Positions 23,467 to 34,759 are shown, numbered from the stretch's first letter. The stretch is 64,000 nt of DNA from Nectonema munidae (GCA_030549495.1 JAUIRK010000830.1:62001-126000), one strand, 5' to 3'. Notes: generated from the letters alone by a model not told the origin. Program-made: numbers and translations.

Positions 23467-24135
23467 TTTCACTTGAAAAATAATTTAAAATTTATTAGAA
23501 AAATATTATACTGACCTATACTACTGACCCATAAAAAGTAAAAAATATATATTAATTTTCGACAGTTTTATTTAACTATGACATTTTAAAATGTTAAAAA
23601 CCATATTCTACCTTTGTGAATATAAAATTTTGAAGAAATAATATATAAACTCATCACGTTAATTATTGGTATTTTTTTGAAACTAGATAAAAGTTGACTG
23701 ACCTCACATAAAAGCGAATTTTGGAAAAATAAAAATATATTTATTTGTAAAACCTAGCCTATTTTACCCACAAAGAGTATAGCTTCAAATCTTGTACATT
23801 CGATCAACATTTTTCACTTCAAAAATAATTTAAAATTTATTAGAAAAACATTATACTGACCTATACTACTGACCCATAAAAAGTAAAAAATATATATTAA
23901 TTTTCGACAGTTTTCTTTAACTATGAAATTTTAAAATGTAAAAAATCATATTTTACCTTTGTGAATATAAAATATTTAAAAAATATTATATAAATTAAGA
24001 ACGTTAATTAATATTGGTATTTTTTGAAACTAGATAAAACTTGACTGACCTCACATAAAAGCATATTTTGGTAAAATGAAAATATATTTATTTGTATAAC
24101 CTAGCCTATGTTAACCACAAAGAGTATACCTTTCC
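23447..24135 (+). repeat. Tandem duplication, two units of 345 bp
   Basis: ACATTTTTCACTT starts at 23462 and again at 23807. Both units share ACTGACCTATACTACTGACC, TATATATTAATTTTCGACAG and end in the family-B start GACTGACCTCACATAAAAGC plus AACCTAGCCTAT. The second unit begins with a diverged copy of the last bases of the 259 bp unit, so the two periods are interlocked. Confidence 0.9.
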
Positions 24136-24417
24136 AATGATATCATTTTCATTCAATTTTTTTTTAAAAATCTTCACATTATGCTTAAATAAAAAGGTGG
24201 TCCGTAATTTTTTCAAAAATTTAGACAAAATTTTTTGAAGTAAAGTCCATTTATTAAAATTTGTTAAAACTTTTGCAAAAATAAATTATTCTAGAGTATG
24301 TAGCAAACGATAAGCTTTCTAATGATATATATATCATGAAAAAGAAATATTGAAAAACAGTTTAATTCTTTCTGCAAATCAAACAAGTAAAAATTTTCAA
24401 AAAGTAGTATTGGTAGT

Positions 24418-24418
<1 letters not shown>

Positions 24419-24472
<54 letters not shown>
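24419..24472 (+). repeat. (ATT)n microsatellite
   Basis: About 17 perfect ATT units inside the family-B copy, at the position where the 1.9 kb copy has only a short TATTATTAGTATAT. Confidence 0.95.
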
Positions 24473-24477
<5 letters not shown>

Positions 24478-24725
24478 TACATAAACATTTCAACCAATCA
24501 TATAGTTTTTATGAAATAAAACTGGAATTTCAAAGTTAAATTTTTTAAACTTTTAGGTAGAATTTTTGAAATGTGGCTTTCAATATGTATGTAAAATATT
24601 TTTTGAAAATTTTTATTTTAAGTATATTTTTTAAGCATTTTACGATTTACACACTTAAATATATAATAAGGCTGGCAAGTTTGGCGAGTTGTCTCCCCGG
24701 AGGTCTTGCCCGACCTCTGATATTC
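24473..24725 (+). repeat. Family B, second copy, 3' part with hairpin
   Basis: Matches 2055-2290: TTACATAAACATTTCAACCA, TTTTATTTTAAGTATATTTT and AGCATTTTACGATTT, ending at the hairpin motif GGCTGGCAAG...GTTGTCTCCCCGGAGGT...CTTGCCCGACC. It ends shortly before the LINE at 24.8 kb. Confidence 0.75.
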
Positions 24726-24789
24726 ACAAAATATAAAACATAATCACAAAATTTACAATCCTGGAAAAAGAAATAGCCAAAAATGGCCG

Positions 24790-26395
24790 TCAGTTAGATT
24801 TCTCCATTGTGAAATAAAATATGTATATCAACGCATAAATTGTTACAAATATTATCAACTTAAAAGTTCTTTTGTGAATCTTTTGGTAAAAAACTATTTT
24901 AGTAGGTATTTAATAAGTAGTTTTTTATTTTCTTTTTAAAAGAAAGCAACGACATAAAAACTTCATCAAATAGAATTTTGTTATCGAGGTAAAAATCATT
25001 ACATTTATTCAAAATAGAGATATTTGATCCTTTCAGTCTATTATAAATTTTCAAAGGTTTGCTTAAGCTCCTAGTATAATATATGGGATTTTTATTATAT
25101 TTAATCAACGAGCCAAACACATTATGTAAATGACCATTGAAGTTTTTATAAAGAAAAACTCCTACTCTCTCCTTGAAAATTTCATCTAATTTTAACCATC
25201 CGTTTTGCTTAAAAATTTCTGTTGTGTGGTCAAACTTATTCATGCTATAAATTACTCTTATTTTTGGTTTTTGTGGAAAATATTTTTTGTATAGTACAAG
25301 ATACCGATAGTACGATTAAGATTGAGAGCTATTTGATCAATATGCTCTTTAAAATTAAGCTTACTATCAAACACTAGACCTAGTATCTTGGTGCTTTTTA
25401 CTTCTTCGATACCTGTATATTTCAAAAATTTGTAATTTCTGTTTTTATATGAAATAAGCATACATTTTGATTTTTCCTTGTTTAATATCAAATTATTCCT
25501 AGAACACCAATCATAAATTATGAATAACTATCTGTTCAATAAATCTGAATTGATATTATTACCATTTTTTATTTTAGACAAAGGAAGATAAGCACAGATG
25601 TCATCTGCAAAAACAAAATACTCAAAGAAATTTGAGGTGGAAAAATTTTTATTTATTGCAATGCTGAAAAGCAGGGGACCCAAAATGGACCCCTGTGGGA
25701 CTCCATTTTGCACATATAACTTGTCAGAAACGGCCTCATTTACTTTTACTATTTGACTTCTACCAGATAAGTAAGAATGTAAAAAAACAAAGAATTGCTA
25801 CTTAAATTGCATTCATTCAAGTTATTCAAAATGGTCGAATGTCTGACCCTATCAAATGCCTTTGATAGATCAAAAAGAAACAATATAGCTTCATCTTTTT
25901 TCTCTAAAATTTCAACAACTTTTTGAATCAAGCATGTATGAAAATATTCCATGGAGTAATACTTAGGAAACCCAAACTGGTAATCATTCAGATAATTTAT
26001 CGAGTTCAAATAATTCCTTAATTGATAATGTATGTATTTCTCAAAAAATTTAGAAAGTGTGGGAACTATCGATATAGGTCTATAGTTTTTAAGGCAATTT
26101 TTATCATTTTTTTGTAAATGGGTATTACCTTATGCTGCTTCAAAACATCAGGAAATGTAGAATTATATAAACAAAGATTTATACCGTGGCATAAAGCAGT
26201 AGATATTATGTCTCTTATCAACTTTACATGATATATTGAAATTCCATAAATATCCTTATATTTACTACTTTTCATTTTATCAATGATAGACAGCAACTTC
26301 ACAGTATTCAAATTCAAATGAATCTTTAACGTTCCTAAAGTGGTGTAGACAAGCTTCTTCTGATGGGGAATCATAGAGCCGACACCACTACTTAT
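24790..26395 (-). mobile_element. Non-LTR retrotransposon (LINE) fragment, 5'-truncated
   Basis: The minus strand carries most of a reverse transcriptase and its C-terminal extension, read from about 26390 to 24899. No endonuclease or ORF1 is seen upstream, so the copy is 5'-truncated near 26395. A 3' tail of about 100 bp follows the last stop. Confidence 0.85.
24899..26374 (-). pseudogene. LINE reverse transcriptase relic
   Basis: Minus-strand frames in order are 26374-26066 (KMKSSKYKDIYGISIYHVKL, fingers), 26009-25749 (YQFGF, AILFLFDLSKAFDRVRHSTI, motif A), 25713-25528 (QNGVPQGSILGPLLFSIAIN, then FVFADDICAY, the catalytic F-ADD box), 25491-25258 (ILNKEKSKCMLISY, STKILGLVFDSKLNFKEHI) and 25243-24899 (a C-terminal region with KLDEIFKERVGVFLYKNFNG). 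The pieces are in natural order, separated by stops and frameshifts. The VPQGS-LGPLLF and AKAFD-V-H style is that of Jockey/CR1/L2-type LINEs; the clade cannot be settled by eye. Confidence 0.85.
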
Positions 26396-26399
26396 TTAT

Positions 26400-28070
26400 T
26401 ACTTTATTGATATGTTCAATATAAAATTATTATTTCGTTATTAAAGAATGTTTTTATGAATTCCCTATTATTTAATTTTTTGAACAATGAAAATTAGTTA
26501 CAGGGAGTGCCAATACCTCTGCTCAATGGCCATGTTAAGGAAAAATTTTAAGTTTGCTTCATTCGTGCACTAATTTTTGAACTATCAGATATCATTAAGT
26601 TGGCTTTTTAAAAAATTTTAGTTACCTAAAAAAATGTTTTTATAAGCTGAGTATAAATGTATATACAATTTTAAATCTACTTCGCATTGAAAAAGTTTAA
26701 ATTCTGTTTTCGAATCAATCAAATTAGAAATTTGCTTTAGCTCAAATAGATCCAAAATATTAGGAGATTTAGGTAACAAACAATTAACTTATTGAAACAA
26801 ATTTATATTATATAGTTTGAAACCTATTTATTGTTTAATTGGTAACAGAATTGAGAGAGTTATACAAAATTCTTTTCAAACGAAGCTTATCCTCAAAACC
26901 ATTTGTTCATTATTAAAAAATGTAAATATGAGTAATCAACCAATTTTTTTGGTAAGAATTGTTTCGTCGATTCTTTATATTTTCCCTTAATAATACTTGG
27001 GAATATTTATATATTTCTTGAAAAGTTTAATCCAAATTTTATTTCTTTTTTTTTAAAACTTCAATCTTAGAATGAATAAGATCACAAGCTTGAGCCAAAT
27101 CACTCGAGATGATTTTTTATTAATTGTACCTGAAAAAGTGTATTTGCATGCATGAAACATTCGACAATTTCTTTAACAAGAAAGGAAATAACAAATTTTT
27201 TCAAACCAACATAAAATTCCTCCACATTTAATTTCTAACTCAACATTCGTATTTGGATTTAAAACATAGCTCAAAAATTTAGGACACACAATTTACACTT
27301 ATACATTCTTTTTCCAATTGTTTATAATGTACATCATGTTTAATAATGAATAATTTTGACTTCATTTAGAAAAAATATTAAGTTAAATGTATTTTTTTAA
27401 TAAGGCGATAATGTACCATTGATTCCAAACTATAAAATAGTTAACAGAGATTAAGTTAAAACCCAGGATCATCTGTAACCTTAACTTACACTCTAATCTA
27501 CTTACCCATGCTTATTCCATTATGAAGTATAAATGATTCATTTGATAAAAAACAACAGTAAAACTTAAAATTAAGTTTAATTAAAAAATTTTTAAATCCG
27601 AATATTTGAAGAATTGGAGGGCAAAGAATACGAAAAACGATTTTTAAAATTAAATCTTTATTTTTTAAAGGTTGATTTATTTATGAAACTCTCTAAAATG
27701 GTTGCCAAATTTTTTTTCATTAACCCATTAAGTACCATAGAAATCAGACGATATTTAAAAAAACGCAGACGATTTATATTCAAAGTCATTGAAAAAAGCA
27801 GACGAAGATAAAATTACTTATGTTCCCAAATGGGAACATTGGGACTTAATGGGTTAAATTTAATGACATATGGAGTGAAAGTTTTAAATAATTTTTTACT
27901 ATAATTTGTTTTTTTGGATGTAAAAACACAAGTTTAGTATATATTCAAATTTTTGTATTGCTATCTCAAGTAGTTTTCATTTTATGTTGCTTTTTGTCCG
28001 CGGCTTACTTTAGCATGACCCTAAGTAAGAAAATAAGTAAGAAATTGAAATATATATTTCATTATATGAC
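26400..28070. other. AT-rich stretch with one MITE, otherwise empty
   Basis: No gene seen. The only recognised structure is the TTAA element at 27720-27857; the small frame at 27614-27811 runs into it and is not a gene. Confidence 0.5.
27720..27857. mobile_element. TTAA-bounded MITE, copy 1
   Basis: TTAACCCATTAAGTACCA at the left mirrors GGGACTTAATGGGTTAA at the right. Both ends are TTAA, the target site of piggyBac-type elements. Interior landmarks AATCAGACGATATTT and AACGCAGACGATTTA are shared with the copies at 34435-34571 and 63513-63643. Confidence 0.85.
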
Positions 28071-28440
28071 TCTAACAATATTCTAACTACACTAACAATA
28101 TTCAAGCTATGCTAACACTAACTTTACTAACAACATTCTAACTATACTTATACTAACTATAAAACTAACAATATTCTAGCTCTAACAATATACTAACACT
28201 ATAACTATATAATTAGTATTTATATAACTATAAATACTAACTATAACACTAACAATATTCTAACTATAACTTAATTTGTAATATTTTTTTTGAAAAATTC
28301 TTGTTAGAATATTGTTAGAGTTAGTGGTATTATAGTTAGAAAATTGCTAGTTTTAGAGTTAGTGTTAGAATATTGTTAGTTTTAAATTTAGTGTTATCAT
28401 AATTAGAATATTGTTAGTTTTAGAGTTGGTGTTAGTATAA
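28071..28440. repeat. Large inverted array of a CTAACAATATT-type motif
   Basis: The left arm (28071-28270) repeats CTAACAATATTCTAACTATA-like units. The right arm (28301-28440) repeats the reverse complement, GTTAGAATATTGTTAG-TT-TAGAGTTAGTG. The arms are separated by an AT-rich spacer of about 30 bp, so the region could fold as a long irregular hairpin. Units vary in length, so this looks like an inverted minisatellite rather than a transposon TIR. Confidence 0.85.
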
Positions 28441-29349
28441 CAGCATATTTTCAAATCCAAGATTAATAGGGAGTTTGTGGGTCAGTAATTAGTTAAATCC
28501 CGTGAAATTTTTATTTGGATTATTTAAATCTAAATTTAGTTTTTTTAATGGTTTAGATTTAAAAAGATTAGTTTTATATTTTAGATTTTTTTTCAAAAAC
28601 AGTAAGACATGGATATAAATGAAATCAAAAAACTTACTTAATACTACTCAAGAAAAACAGGTAAGAACACGATTGCGTCATTTTTTGTTTGAATTACTTC
28701 TTAATTTAAACCAATGCTCCCAGAAAATATTAGTTTGTTGAAAAATATCTCTTACTTTTCTGTGAATTACAGTAAAACTTGGTATAACGAAGTTGAATGG
28801 TCTCTTGTTTAGTTCGTAGAAAGCGAGTTTCACCATAACCGAGGAGTTCAATAAAAGAACCCCACTTTTGTTTTTTACTTTGTTTTATCATTTCTTTCAA
28901 TTGGTTAAAAGTGTAATAAGAGGTCGTCGTTGCAAATGACGAAAACAAATTTTTTTTTCACTTTCGACCCCTACGCGCTCTCTCACTCTTGACAGATTTA
29001 GTTGTCTACTCAACAAAGTTGCCATTTGTCAAATTTTTGACCTCACCACTCCTCGTTGACGTCATTAATGAGCAACCCCTAGAGCTAAAATACACTACCT
29101 TTTATTTTCAAAAATCACTTTTCCTCATAATGATTTAAATAAAAGGCAAACTTTTGAGCTTTAGCCAAAAGTTCAGGTCCTGTAACATTAATGTTTTGGG
29201 ATCTAGAATTTTTGAAACAAAAAAGAGCCTTTTCAACATCGGGGTAAAGACTCTCTCTCTCATTCTTTTACGCTTTATTCCACTTTTCTCTGATTCCTAC
29301 GCTGAAGATGTCAGTCAAGTTAGTAGTGTATTAAGCGGTACTTTAAAAT
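28441..29349. other. No gene seen; possible mariner/pogo-type end
   Basis: CAGTAAAACTTGGTATAACG at 28770-28789 has the form of Tc1/mariner-pogo termini, and TTTCACCATAACCGAGGAG follows. No opposite end was found. The rest is featureless. Confidence 0.3.
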
Positions 29350-29620
29350 CAGGGGCGCACATCCTCAAAAATATTGGGGGCGAATTTTTTTTGCAATTTT
29401 CAAAATTACTGGTCTGGAAATATCACTGGAGGAAAATATTCAAGCAATCCTTTAAAATAGAGTGTATTCAGCGCATACGTAAATTTATAAGACTACTTTA
29501 TATTTTTTTTATAAAATTGATGAAATTTAAAAACTATACTTCCAGCGAAAATATTTTAATTAAATTTGCATATCGCATATACACTAGTTTAAAAAATCTC
29601 AAAATTGTTGGGGGCAAATA
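29350..29620 (+). mobile_element. hAT-type MITE fragment, CAGGGGCGCACATCC family
   Basis: Begins CAGGGGCGCACATCCTCAAA. The next 250 bp (GCAATTTTCAAAATTACTGG, AAAATAGAGTGTATTCAGCG, CATACGTAAATTTATAAGAC) match 43621-43830 closely. A third start of the family (CAGGAGGCACATCCGTGAAA) is at 29813, same orientation. The right ends are not defined. Confidence 0.65.
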
Positions 29621-29812
29621 GGCTTTTCATTTGAAAATGAAGTAGTCTATCAAACACACTACAGGAATTGGTGAAAGGATATTTGATTGATAGAGAAAAC
29701 AACTGAAGACAAATGACTGAAGGTTGGAGAGTTTTATATGAGTGAATGAGTCTGAAGGAAAAGAGTCTGCTAGACACCCTGCGATGTTTATATGAAAAAA
29801 ATGTGTTTGATT

Positions 29813-30020
29813 CAGGAGGCACATCCGTGAAATAATTGGAGGGGCGGACTTTCAAACGTCTTCCAAAAAAGACAAATTTTCCTGAATTCTTACTCCCCTC
29901 TTGTCTATTCTATTTCATTCTTAATTAAGCTTAATGTAAACTTTAACCCCGCCCTATTAAGCTTCAACAATGAATGAGGACTTATATATAGCTCCTTCCT
30001 TCTCACTTCAAATAGGTGCG
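29813..30020 (+). mobile_element. Second start of the CAGGGGCGCACATCC family
   Basis: CAGGAGGCACATCCGTG then AATAATTGGAGGGGCGGA parallels the start at 29350. After that it diverges; GGTGCGCACC at about 30016 is a 10 bp palindrome that might be the opposite end. Boundaries are uncertain. Confidence 0.35.
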
Positions 30021-30509
30021 CACCATCTCCAAATTATGTGTAGAAAAGGGGTAAAGAAATCAATTAACAAAAAAATAATTGGAAATTTTATTGAATGAAA
30101 AAAAGCATTCATTAATTTTCAGTTGTTCCTTCTTCCTAAAAAATGCAAAACAGAAATAAAGTTAGAAAACTTGGTGTTAGAATTTTTGTGTATAAGAATA
30201 AGTGTAAGCTAGTTAGACTCTCAAAAAAGGGTATAAAATAAAGATATAATTGTGCAAACAAAAATAAAACAATAAATTAAGATTGCATTACTTCATTTTT
30301 CTCAGCATCATTCAAAAGTTTAAAAGCTAAATTGATGCAAGCTACAAAAATGTACAAAAAGTAAAATAACTTTTAACATTTTGCAATGAATAACTTTTAC
30401 GGAAAAAAAGTCTATCAGAAAAAGTTATAGAGCTTCAACAAAAACTAAAAATTTTACAGCATAACTTAAGTTTTTTGAAATCTAATTGACGTATCCACTA
30501 CAGCATACC

Positions 30510-30600
30510 CTATGGGTGGCATGACAGGTTGGATGAGAAGATGGACTCAGCACGGAAGACTCTGGGTTCGATTTCTCATCGATACCAATTTGTTCAGTTT
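30510..30600 (+). repeat. Possible tRNA-derived SINE head
   Basis: GTGGCATGACAGGTTGG resembles a pol III A box and GGTTCGATTTC, about 50 bases on, a B box. The T-arm pairs poorly, so this is not a functional tRNA. No second copy was recognised in the window. Low confidence. Confidence 0.25.
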
Positions 30601-30614
30601 GACATAAGCGGTAC

Positions 30615-31277
30615 ATCAGTGCTAGTGTGTCCACTTTAAGGTCTTTTTTTCATTCCCCCGGGAACGAGGACCTCGTAATTTTTGAAAATTTGATTTCCCG
30701 GGGAAGAAAAAGCGATTTTTTTACGGTAAAAACTGTTCAGAAAAGAAAATTTAAAAGTCTCATATAAGATTTTTATTGAAAAAAATTTAAATGCATAAAA
30801 GATTTATGTTTTAAAAAAATATCTAAGAAAAATTAGAGCGTTCAAAGTTTCATCATTCAACTGGTTTCTTATTTTTGTAGAAAAATAACCCATTGACGAA
30901 AACACTCTTTCGGCATCCACAGAAGTTGGTTTTATGCTCTTTAAATTTTTGAATAAAGTTTCTAAAACTTCGGGCCTCCTATTTGTTTCTAAATAAAGGT
31001 CAAATGTTTTTTTCATTATTTCCTATATGCTTGAAATCTTGCTTTTAGTTTCACGTTCTTCATTTTCATTAATCTTCAGAAATTCGTCCAATTCCTCCTT
31101 CACGCTTTTCTTCTCCGTTACTTTGATATTTTTGTCTTCCGATTCGACAAAATTTTTTTTTTCAAAAATTCCCCGAGGAAATTTAAAAAATTTTTTCGAG
31201 GACGAGGATTTTGAAATTTCACGATTCCCCGGGGACTCGAGGACGAGGAATCCCGGGGTGGACACCCTAATCAGTGC
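30615..31277 (-). mobile_element. Short hAT element with perfect target duplication
   Basis: The element is 30623-31269 (647 bp). Ends read TAGTGTGTCCACTTT (left) and TAGGGTGTCCACCCC (right, reversed). Both are flanked by the identical 8 bp ATCAGTGC (30615-30622, 31270-31277). GC-rich sub-terminal blocks with CCCGGG and CGAGGACGAGG are also inverted relative to each other. It is an internally deleted hAT that keeps both ends and the 3' part of its transposase. Confidence 0.92.
30804..31265 (-). pseudogene. C-terminal hAT transposase remnant
   Basis: One minus-strand frame, with a single TAG near 31022-31020, runs from inside the right TIR. An acidic-basic linker (KSVKEELDEFLKINENEERE) leads into the hAT dimerisation domain: RRPEVLETLFKNLKSIKPTS, VDAERVFSSMGYFSTKIRNQ, LNDETLNALIFLRYFF. 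The A-ERVFS motif and the final ALIFLRYF are diagnostic. No catalytic core remains, so the element cannot move itself. Retention of an intact dimerisation domain is compatible with chance or with recent deletion. Confidence 0.85.
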
Positions 31278-31869
31278 CTTGTCAATGAAAACACACCCGT
31301 TGCACCTTACCTTTTACTCAAAATTGAAAATTTGCTACATAATTAACATAAGAGAGAAAGGAGACAAAATAAACTAATAAAGCAATTTTCACTATTTAAA
31401 ATGAAACTGCCTGTTCTCAGAATAATTTCAAAATAATAGGAAGCATAAAAATGAGATAGTTTATTTGAAGGTAACGCTTCTATTTTTTACATTTTGTAAG
31501 GAATCATAGTATACAAAAAAGGCAGTTTAATCACTTTTCATAAAATTATTTAAGTCTGAGAACACAAAATCATTAGAAAAACCATTTAAACTAACATAAA
31601 TCATAAAAATCATAGTATACGAGAACAATAAAATCATTGCGTTTTTTTGACTTTCTCTGTCTACAAATAAAATTCTATAACAGATCAAGTACATTTTTAA
31701 CAACTGAAACATTTTGTTTCGATAATATATTTTTATTATAATAATCAACAAATTTTCCTAAAAAATGATTTAATTAATTATGTACAGTGTTACTTACTGT
31801 ACTAATTAAAACAAGTAAAAATTTTTACTAGTAAGAATTGCATATATATAAAATAAATTGTAACAACTG

Positions 31870-32410
31870 TACAGCCTCCTTCATACATCGGAAAAACGGA
31901 CAGAGCCTTACATCAACGCTTCCATTAACACCGATACCACATCAAGAAATACAAACATATCAATAATATGATAATGGAACACATAATTGCAAACCCATCA
32001 CATTCTTTCGATTTCACCAAAGCCAAAACTTTATGCGTCTCCTCATCTGAAAACCTAGCTTTTTCTAGAAGTCTGGCACTCCCTATTGGAACCCAATGCC
32101 ATAATCAACACATAGAAACTTAATGTGATTAACTATTTTACTCTTATATATACATGATCAAAAACAATCATAACATGTAACTATATAAAAAAAGACTAAA
32201 TAACACCACCACACATTCAACCACATCGATGACCCATGCTCAACACAATTAACACACACACTCATCACCTCCACCATTCATATATTCTTATATGCAATTG
32301 TTAACCCGACGGCACACTATGATCTTGATCACTTCTTCTTTATACTATAGTTGATAGAGAAACGTAGTCGTTCTGAAATATATTCTTTGTTTTCAAATAA
32401 AGTGTTCCTT
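31870..32410 (+). mobile_element. Penelope-like element relic with GIY-YIG endonuclease
   Basis: Plus-strand translation around 31878-32123 shows PSYIGKTDRALHQRF, then YHIKKYKHINN, MEHIIANPSHSFDFTKAK and a short C-terminus. This is the order and spacing of the C-terminal GIY-YIG domain of Penelope-like retroelements. A 3' untranslated region ending TTTTCAAATAAAGTGTT (to about 32410) is also typical. The reverse transcriptase is absent. The copy is a broken, strongly 5'-truncated relic. Confidence 0.75.
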
Positions 32411-32889
32411 TCGGAAAAATTCGCTATCCATTTTCTTGATTTTAATTTTATGGGAAAGCTATATCTTTCTCGAATGCAGGAAAAATACTGATGCTTTCAT
32501 TTTTGTAAAGAATATTCAATGTAAAAATCATTAAATTGAATTGTAAAATAATGAATGCTTTTATATTGAGTCCACGACTTCTCATTAAATGCCCTTCATT
32601 TTGTCTCCAAGCACAAGTTTCATCATTAACTCCTTCATACTTTCATTTCTATTTGAATGTTATCCTTGCTCTTAAAATGTCCTGATTTCTTTCTGTTGAC
32701 ATTTCTAATACGATCATTTAGTACAGGGGTTACCAACCTTTTCTTCCCAACGCGCCTTCGACTCAAAATTATTTTTCACCGCCCACCCATGTTTAATTCA
32801 ATGGCCTCCTTGCGGCTGATGATTTTTTATTATTTCACTAAAATTGGGACTTATTTAGTCTTAAGTCCCCTGTCTCATCTACTTTTAAT

Positions 32890-33722
32890 TCATTTCTTTG
32901 TTCGTTTTTCAGATATAGCGCAACACACCACGTATATCCAAGGAAATGCGAAAAATAAGATTTTAATTTCTTTCAAACGGTTTGGATATAAAAATCGCCT
33001 TTCGGTCCAATTTTTCATATCCTGATAAAGTGATTGACGCATTTTGTAAGTCAAACATTTCTTCTTGAATTTATAATTCATTTCTTGGACATCAAACTTG
33101 AAAAGATCAAAACACCAGTCAGGAACTTGAACACCAATCAAGTCTTTGAACCGTTGCTCCATATCCCATTTTAATGAATTTATCTGATCAAAGTACACTT
33201 TTATAACAGCATCAATTCCATTAGCTTTTATTATGTTTCAAGATCCTCCTTGAAGTTCGAAATTGACATCATTGAATTTTCAAAAAATAACAGCGTGATT
33301 AGCAATATCCTTTTTAATTGAAAGTTTATACGTTTTTTGACATTTCGTTAATTCTTGAAATGAAAGTAAATTATTTATCATCACCTGATCCAATCATTGG
33401 GCGGACAAATTCTTTGATACAAGGTAGTGCCAAATTTTCTCCAATGTTATGTTCTTTACGCGATTTCGCACTTAATACATAAATTTTGTATGATGTTAAA
33501 AGACTTTTCAAGATTATTTGAACTTTTAGAAATATTAATAACATTGCTTTTTATGGTTTTCTTCCACAGTTCATCTTTGTTAACTTTGTCAGTGTGCATT
33601 TTTTTCAAATGGTTACATAATCCGGGGGAGGGCTTACTCGCTTCATCGGAAAATGATTTACCACAGATTAAACATGAAGGTAATTTATCATTACTAGGAC
33701 ATTGAACAAAACCAAACCTCAA
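32890..33722 (-). pseudogene. hAT transposase remnants (BED finger and C-terminal pieces)
   Basis: 33722-33456 encodes LRFGF-QCPSNDKLPSCLICG...LCNHLKKMHTDK. This is a CxxC...HxxxxH BED-type zinc finger like those of SCAND3/ZBED-type hAT transposases, where PLCVVCGE-LSNEAM-PSKL-RH is usual. 33198-32890 (INSLKWDMEQRFKDLIGVQV, PDWCFDLF) resembles the region before the dimerisation domain. The catalytic centre between them is missing or unrecognisable. Confidence 0.65.
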
Positions 33723-33793
33723 ATAGTCTGAGGAATATCGATGATATTTTCCATTTTCAGATATTCACAACCCTAAATATGGATCTACTAGCA

Positions 33794-34214
33794 CAGTGGT
33801 TCCCAAACTTTTTCTGATCGTTACCCACTTTTCATGCATGATCCTTGTCTATGGCACCTACAAAAATCATAGCCAGTGAATACCGTAATTGTCTACTAGT
33901 ATCAAACAATTATAATCATAAGATTAATTAAAAAGTGCATTTTGCTAAAAGGTATTTTAAGAATAAGCAAAAAAAAGAAAGAAACATAGAAAATCCACTG
34001 AATGGAAAAAGTTTATTAATCCTACGCTATGTGATTTAATCATAGCATTTGTAGCAATTAAGGGCTCTACTTGGGAGACAATTGTACTCACAATTCATAG
34101 TCACAGAAGGGATAAGAAGCCTTCCCTCTACCCGCTAAACTCTTCTCGTTTTATTTATGCAGCATAGCCTCTGATTATGGCCCCTTAATTTGGCCCACAG
34201 TTTGGGAACCAATG
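33794..34214. mobile_element. Nested hAT-type MITE
   Basis: CAGTGGTTCCCAAACTTTTT at the left and AGTTTGGGAACCAATG at the right form 15 bp inverted ends with one mismatch at the very tip. No exact 8 bp duplication remains (TACTAGCA against ATAGCAGT). It lies inside the larger hAT at 32724-34785. Confidence 0.65.
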
Positions 34215-34434
34215 ATAGCAGTTGCTGTAATATCCTTATACCCTTTAACACAGAAGGAAAGAATGGGTGATGTAAAATGCATTTTCATCATCGCACGCTT
34301 GTAGTCAAGAGATTAGCTCTATTGCTACTCGTACAATTCATTCCCACTAATGATGTGAGTGTGTGCCCAAGTCAAGTTCGCATATTTACGTAAATTTCTT
34401 ACGTGTCTGGTTTTATCAGCGTGTGGCAATCTTA

Positions 34435-34571
34435 TTAACCCGTTATCGACCAGAATAATCAGACGATATCTAATGTAAAGCAGAAGAGTTGTATTAAAAA
34501 GCACTAATAAATGCAGACGATTTTATTTTTGTAAAGTCGACATATGTCGACTGTGATCGATAATGGGTTAA
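34435..34571. mobile_element. TTAA-bounded MITE, copy 2
   Basis: TTAACCCGTTATCGACCAGA mirrors GTGATCGATAATGGGTTAA, with TTAA at both ends. It contains AATCAGACGATATCTAA and AATGCAGACGATTTTA, like copies 1 and 3. Inserted in the hAT at 32724-34785, so it is younger than that element. Confidence 0.85.
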
Positions 34572-34743
34572 TGCATCATTATGATTGGCCAAATAGAGAA
34601 GATATGTCTATGATCAAATGCAAAAGAATAAAAATGCTTTTCTGTTCGTACTTAACTGTGAATTATATGTAATTTGAACGCCTCCTCCCCACCCCCTCGT
34701 GCCTCTTGACATTAATCCCCCAAAATAACAAATTATAAAGCCC

Positions 34744-34759
34744 CGGGGGGGGGGGGGGT
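34744..34759. repeat. G-run of about 14
   Basis: A run of G preceded by CCCC next to the right end of the hAT element. It is a likely mutation hotspot and assembly-error site. Confidence 0.7.

Noticed and set aside
27614-27811. 65-codon Lys-rich frame
   Set aside because: Half of it is the TTAA MITE; the rest is low-complexity.
29154-29621. 155-codon plus-strand frame
   Set aside because: Most of it lies in the MITE body that recurs at 43621-43830 without an open frame; no domain was recognised.
30510-30600. Functional tRNA gene
   Set aside because: A and B box-like motifs are present, but the T stem does not pair and no clean acceptor stem forms; at most a SINE head.
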